In this document: positions 59,440 through 64,000 of the stretch, piece by piece | How positions within the stretch are numbered: the stretch's first letter is position 1 | Layout: the number at the start of each line of letters is the position of its first letter | Source: Amphibalanus amphitrite | Taxonomy: Eukaryota; Arthropoda; Thecostraca; Balanomorpha; Balanidae | Direction: 5' to 3' | DNA length: 64,000 nucleotides | NCBI RefSeq assembly: GCF_019059575.1 | Contig: NW_024881963.1 | Span: 62,001-126,000 of the forward strand | Translations under genes and position numbers: made by a program | Notes under the pieces: generated by a model | The model's input: only the letters and a program-made list of their open reading frames with translations | The model's database searches: none | Told to the model about the DNA's origin: nothing

Positions 59440-60560
59440 TGCTCTATCCTGAAGTCGTACACCTTGTTATATCCTCCCCTACTATACCCCTAGGGTATGT
59501 GCCCTGCCCAGTGTCCTGTCCTTACGTCTTGTACCTTGCCCTGCCCTTCCTTCAGGCCCTGTGCCCCGCCCTGTCCTGCCCTCAAATCCGATACCTTATG
59601 TACTCTGCCTTGAAGTTGTATGCGCTGTCTTCCCATCTTTACGCCCGTGCCCTGTCCTACCCTAGTTTGAGGCCCTGTGCCCTTCTCTGCCCTCAAGCCT
59701 CGTACACTTGTCCTGCCATCAGACCCCGTGCCCTGCCTTGCCCTCAGGTGCTGTGCCCTGTCCTGCCATCAGGTCTTGTGCCTTCCCATGCCCTCATGCC
59801 CCGGCCCAGCGTCCTTCCTCAAGCCTGATGCCTTGCCCTGCCTCAGGCCCTATGTGCATGCCCTGCCCTCAGACCCTGTCGTATTCTGCCATTAAGCCTT
59901 GAGCATTGTCTTGCCCTCAGACCCCGCCCTCGCACTAAGCTGCTGTGCTCTGCCCTGTCATCAGGCCTTGTGCTGTCCCATGCCATCAGCCCTGTGTCCT
60001 ACTCTGCCCTCAAGCCTTGCACACTGCATTTCCCTAAGGTCTCGTGTCCCACTGCTCTCAGGCGCTGTGCCCTGCCCTGCTATCAGGCCTTGTGGTGTCC
60101 CCCGTCCTCAGGTCCCGTGCCGTTTCCCGTCCTCATGCCCTTACCTGTCCTCACAACCTGTGCTTTGTTCTGCCCTCATGCCCTGAGCCTTGTCTTGCCC
60201 TCAGGCCCTATACCCTGTCTTGTCATACATTCAGGCCTTGTGCCCTACCTGTGTCCTTATATGTATCTTGCTCTGCCCTTAGGTACTGTTTCTTGCCCTG
60301 CTCTAAGATCCTGTGTGTGTGTGTTGCCCTGCCATCAGGTGTGGTGTTCATCAGGTGTTCTAAGGCCCTGAATCTTGCACTACTTTCCAGCCCTGTGTAA
60401 TGACAGCCTCAGACCCGCGCCTTGCCTTGCCCTCGGACCCTGCAACCTACCCAGTCCTCACGTGCCTAATGTGTCTTATCTTAGCCTCATGGCCAGTGCC
60501 TGCCCTGTCCTTAAGGCTCAGACTCTGTGTCCTGCCCTTCCCCGAGGTCCTGTTTAGAGA
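59440..60560. repeat. Degenerate minisatellite, (CCCTGTGCCCTGCCCTCAGG)n-like
   Basis: For about 1.1 kb the sequence is variations on CTGCCCTCAGGCCCTGTGCC with unit lengths in the mid-20s. Long plus-strand frames here translate to Cys/Pro/Ser/Leu repeats (ALPSDPVPCLALRCCALS) and are artefacts of the repeat. Confidence 0.85.
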
Positions 60561-61369
60561 TGTCAAGGTCGAGCCCGCAGCCCCCGGCGCGGCCACCGGG
60601 CCTAATACCATTACCAAAACGGATTTGCAATGGTCTTTTGATGTTACAAAATATGTGATAGAATGACTAATAGTAGATTGGCAATTCGTAGGCGGCGTCA
60701 GAGCACCGAAGTTGGGAGGTGAAATCGACTTCCCTTTCTGCTTTCCTGGAACCGCTTATGATCCATCTCTTGTGATCACTTGTGAACCTCTAATACCCGA
60801 AAATAATGTTGATCCACCCACAGAATGAATACCTACAGTTATAGTGCACCGGCATAGTGATCTTCACCAAAATGACTCACTTCGTGAATAGGACCTCCCA
60901 ACGGACCTTCCGATGCCCTGGAACCGCCCCTGATCAGGGTATCAAGTTGAAAATTTCAAATGATGTGCCTAGTTTAGTTCTAAGAAAAGTCACACACTTT
61001 CAGCATCCTATCTTTAGCCGTTTCGAAGATATTCTCGAAAAACCTGAGGGATGGATGAAAACAACAACTCCCCTGCCACTAAAAGTGTTAACTGCCTGCC
61101 CCCCCCCCCCGCCCCAGTGACGCGATTTTAGCTCCACTGGGGGCCAGTGGCATCACTTGCAGGGGCCACGGCTCCCAAGTTAACATGCTAGAGGGGGCCG
61201 TGGGGGCCAACCATATGTTTTGCCGCCCCCCCCCCCATACACTTTTTACTCGGGACCCTCTCGTCTCGAGTTGAGAGGACGTTGTAACCTTCCAGAATAA
61301 ACAAACTCAGTAAAAATAAGTTCCACGTATCTCCACGCACGGACTCCAAGGGACCCTTGTTGATCCAAG

Positions 61370-63130
61370 GAGGCCCTCTATCCATACTCGTCAGCGGAGG
61401 CCCCTGAGACTGATGGCCTGAGAGGCGCTAGTGAATCTGAGGAGGCCGGAGGCCCCAATATCCAAACTGGTCTGGGAAGGCCCCTGACACTGGCGGTCTG
61501 AGAGGCCCGTCTATCCACACTAGTCAGAGGATGTCCCTGAGACTGGTGGTCTGGGAGGCCTCTCAATTTACATTAGTTAGAATAGGCCCCTGACACTGGC
61601 GGTCTGGGAGGCCCTTTACCCTCACTAGTCAGAGAAGGTCCCTCTATCCTCAATAGTCAGAAGAGGCCTCTGAGACTGATGGTCAGAGAGGTCCTAGTGA
61701 ATCTGGGGAGGCCCCTCTCCACATTGTTCTAGGGAGGCCCCCGAGACTGATGGTCTGAGGGGCCCTTTTATTTATACTGACCACAGGAGCCTCCTAAGAT
61801 TTTTGGTCTCAGAGGCTCTCCTGTTTATACTCACCAGAGGAGGCCCCTGGGATTGATAGTCTAACAGGCCCTTCTATTTATACTAGCCAGAGGAGGCACC
61901 TGAGACTGGTGGTTGGAGAGGTCCTACTATTCGTAATAGGTAGAGGAGGCCCCTGAAATTCAGGGTATCAGAGCCCTTTCCTATGCATACTAGCCAAGAG
62001 AAGACCCTGAAATTAATTATCTGAGAGGCTGATCTATTCATACTAGCCAGAGAAAGCCCCTGGGATTAACCCTCGCCCGCACATGCCATTTTCCCATCCT
62101 AGAACGCACATGGGGGGGGTGCCACCCCCCCCCCCCCCGCGCCATTTCGTTCCTGTTGGAGATAGAGCTTTGCGGTAAAGACTAAAAAGATTCTTTGGGA
62201 AAAGACGAATCCAATGATGCCCAGTTTTACCTTCTCAGGTCAGGCATTGACCTTCCAGGTCAGGTCAAACTAAAAAATGTTACTGTTTTGGGTCACCGTT
62301 GGATATCGAGTGCGCTGCTCATCATATACCGATGACGATGCCATATTGTGGTGCCAAGCCAGCTAGAACCTCTATGTCACACTATCCGACCAGGTTTTTG
62401 CTGGTGAGGTCATCTCAGGTCAAGTTAGGTCAAGGTCAATGATATTTGTTTGTATGTCTGTGTGTGTCTGTGTGTATACTGATGTGTGCACCGATTGTTT
62501 ATGTGTCCATATTACATGAGATCATGAAATGAGAAACTTGTACTAAAAATACTGTCAAAGAAACTTCACAAAAAGTAAATTCCGCTTGCCTAAAACGCAA
62601 TGTTTCCAGATGACCTAGGTTGACCTTGACCCCAACCTTGACATCTGTATATCGTCGAACAACATGTTCACTGATAGGGGGAGGTAAGACTGGGAAAAAA
62701 GGCCGAAATCAATGTGTCAAAAGCTCACAAGACCCATGGCCAACGCAAGATATTGGGTATTTGTCATTTGGGTCATAACATGACCTGATGAACAAGGTCA
62801 TATCTCCGAAATCCAAAACCACAGAGACTTGACATTTTCAGTGGACATCGAGAAAGGATAGAGGAGCAGCTATACGAAAAATCAGGCATCTAGCTCTAAA
62901 AATGTTGAGTGCAGAGCAGAAAAAACTTCCTGGGGTGGCAACCACCCCCCCCCCCATGTGCGGACGAGGGTTAATGATCTGAGAGGCCCTTCTATCTGTA
63001 CTTGCCAAAGGAGGCCCCTGAGACTGATGGTGGCCAGAAGAGGCCTTCGAGACTGATGGTATGAGAGGACCTTCTATTCAAACTATGCAGAGGAGGTCCC
63101 TGAGAATAAAAGTCCTAAGAGCCCTGCGGC
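61370..63130. repeat. Degenerate minisatellite, GAGGCCCCTGAGACTGATGG-type
   Basis: Units of roughly 50 bp contain GAGGCCC(C)TGAGACTG(A/G)TGGTCTGAGAGGCCC and a TATTCATACTAGCCAGAG tail. The array runs 61370-62065 and resumes at 62975-63130. The gap is exactly the TTAA element at 62066-62974. Confidence 0.88.
62066..62974. mobile_element. TTAA element rich in AGGTCA half-sites, second copy
   Basis: The 901-bp element (62070-62970) is flanked by TTAA on both sides. Its ends are CCCTCGCCCGCACATG and the complement CCCTCGTCCGCACATG. G8/C14 and similar hairpins lie near both ends. About twelve AGGTCA/TGACCT words occur inside, including AGGTCA-AGTT-AGGTCA-AGGTCA near 62415-62435. Removing it and one TTAA restores GGGATTAATGATCTGAGAGG, which fits the minisatellite consensus. 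Confidence 0.9.
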
Positions 63131-63229
63131 GGCACTGGCCGTTAAAAAAAAAAAATCTGGCCATATTTCGGCTCGGCAGGGCCCCACAGAGCTCGTGAGA
63201 GCACCTCGAGGGCTGCTAAGTAGACACGC

Positions 63230-64000
63230 TTATCTCCATAAGGGTGCCACACCAGCTTCTGAAGGCTCCTTGTAGGCACCTAAGGGCCCCTTCCGGCCTC
63301 TAACGGCTCCACCCGCCTGTAATGGCTCCACACCAGTGTTTATGAGCGCCACACACCGGCGCCTTTGAAGTTCATACCTACCAGTGTCTCTTAAAGGAAA
63401 TAGTTCACTTTTCACATGTTTTTTTTTTTACTGGAATAGCAGTTACGTACTTTGTAGCTTGAGCTGAGACTAGCACAAAGATGATTGGCTCTTTGTGGCT
63501 TTTACGGCTCAACAATCACCCTAGACGAAGATATTCTATGTCTCATTCCAAAAAGAGTGCCTTTCAGAGGAATGCGCGCTTTGCAGAGGAATGCAGTCAC
63601 CTCATCGTCAGCCAATCAGCATGGGTAGGTTTGAACTACACAATATGATTGGTCAACGCGTTGTAAGGTTCCGCGATAAACATAATTTTATATAGAATAT
63701 AGTTAATCCTAGATTAAAATATGGAAAATAATCCTTCATACAAAAAAGGTTTTATTTTATTTTCTGATAATTATGATCATGAAAATCATTAATCTGTAGT
63801 AAAATACAAATTTCAGGAAAATGAACAATTTCCTTCAAGGCCCTATATCGGTGGCTCTGAGGGCCCACACCGGCGCCTCTGGGGCCCACACACGTGTGCA
63901 TCTCAACTCTCAAGGCTCTATAGGTGCATCTGAAGGACCCACACCGACACCTCTGAGGGCCCCACACCAGTATCTCTGAGCTCTAAATGCCCCACACCGG
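63230..64000. repeat. Degenerate minisatellite, GGCGCCTCTGAGGGCCCACACC-like
   Basis: Units around GGC(G/T)CCTCTGAGGGCCCACACCGG recur from about 63230 to 63385 and from 63836 to the end of the window. The gap is the MITE at 63391-63838. Confidence 0.8.
63391..63838. mobile_element. TTAA-type MITE (third relative)
   Basis: Inverted ends AGGAAATAGTTCACTTTT (from 63395) and the complement of 63817-63834 match with two differences. The flanks are TTAA (63391-63394) and TCAA (63835-63838). Inside, AGAGGAATGC words and CCAATCAGC/ATTGGTCAACG boxes echo the MITE at 1064-1565, so they are probably related. Confidence 0.82.

Noticed and set aside
59376..60666. Plus-strand open frames of 60-150 codons rich in Cys, Pro, Ser and Leu
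   Set aside because: They are translations of a degenerate minisatellite, present in all three frames with the same composition.

Overview
This window is eukaryotic (metazoan) genomic DNA. It has GT/AG-spliced genes, long repeat-rich introns, many non-autonomous DNA transposons and fragments of non-LTR retrotransposons. I see no prokaryotic operon structure, CRISPR array, tRNA or rRNA. The protein families fit an invertebrate; an arthropod or crustacean-like genome is my guess, but nothing here proves it.

Two genes can be assigned with confidence by joining exons whose splice phases agree. (1) 15681-22589, plus strand: a LIV-1 subfamily ZIP metal transporter of the ZIP8/ZIP14 (SLC39A8/A14) type. 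It has six certain coding exons and one possible extra exon, and carries the diagnostic EExPHE motif. (2) 41360-54662, minus strand: a KANK protein. Twelve exons in consistent phase give about 1,459 visible residues: the KN motif, a coiled coil, long Pro/Ser/Thr-rich exons with internal repeats, and C-terminal ankyrin repeats. The first exon is not identified. A third gene, 37458-40001 on the plus strand, has four phase-compatible exons (about 316 residues to the stop) that I cannot name. It is convergent with KANK. Weaker coding candidates lie at 2254-2727, 33865-33933, 31765-32325 (minus, decayed) and 57618-57864.

Region by region. 1-3.4 kb: two abutting TTAA-flanked MITEs sharing one TTAA, and two strong hairpins. 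3.4-10.7 kb: a six-unit tandem array with a higher-order duplication, all units sharing a 3' end but with different 5' ends. 11.3-11.6 kb: a hAT-like MITE made of GGAGTC repeats with a perfect 8-bp target duplication. 13.2-14.4 kb: a broken LINE reverse transcriptase. 15.7-22.6 kb: the ZIP gene, with a 0.9-kb TTAA element in its last intron. 24-37 kb: intergenic or intronic DNA packed with inverted-repeat elements, including a 45-bp near-perfect palindrome, a 592-bp foldback, a 4.3-kb terminal-inverted-repeat candidate and a second LINE fragment. 37.4-40 kb: the unnamed gene. 41.4-54.7 kb: KANK. 54.7-59.4 kb: mostly unassigned. 59.4-64 kb: three degenerate minisatellite blocks, two of them interrupted by TTAA elements.

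The ZIP protein is expected to import divalent metals across a membrane. KANK is expected to link talin at adhesions to cortical microtubule capture. Nothing in the sequence ties these genes into one pathway. The most unusual signals are in the repeats: a TTAA element family loaded with AGGTCA nuclear-receptor half-sites, and a marked excess of the palindrome TGACGTCA, often in MITEs that also carry CCAAT boxes.
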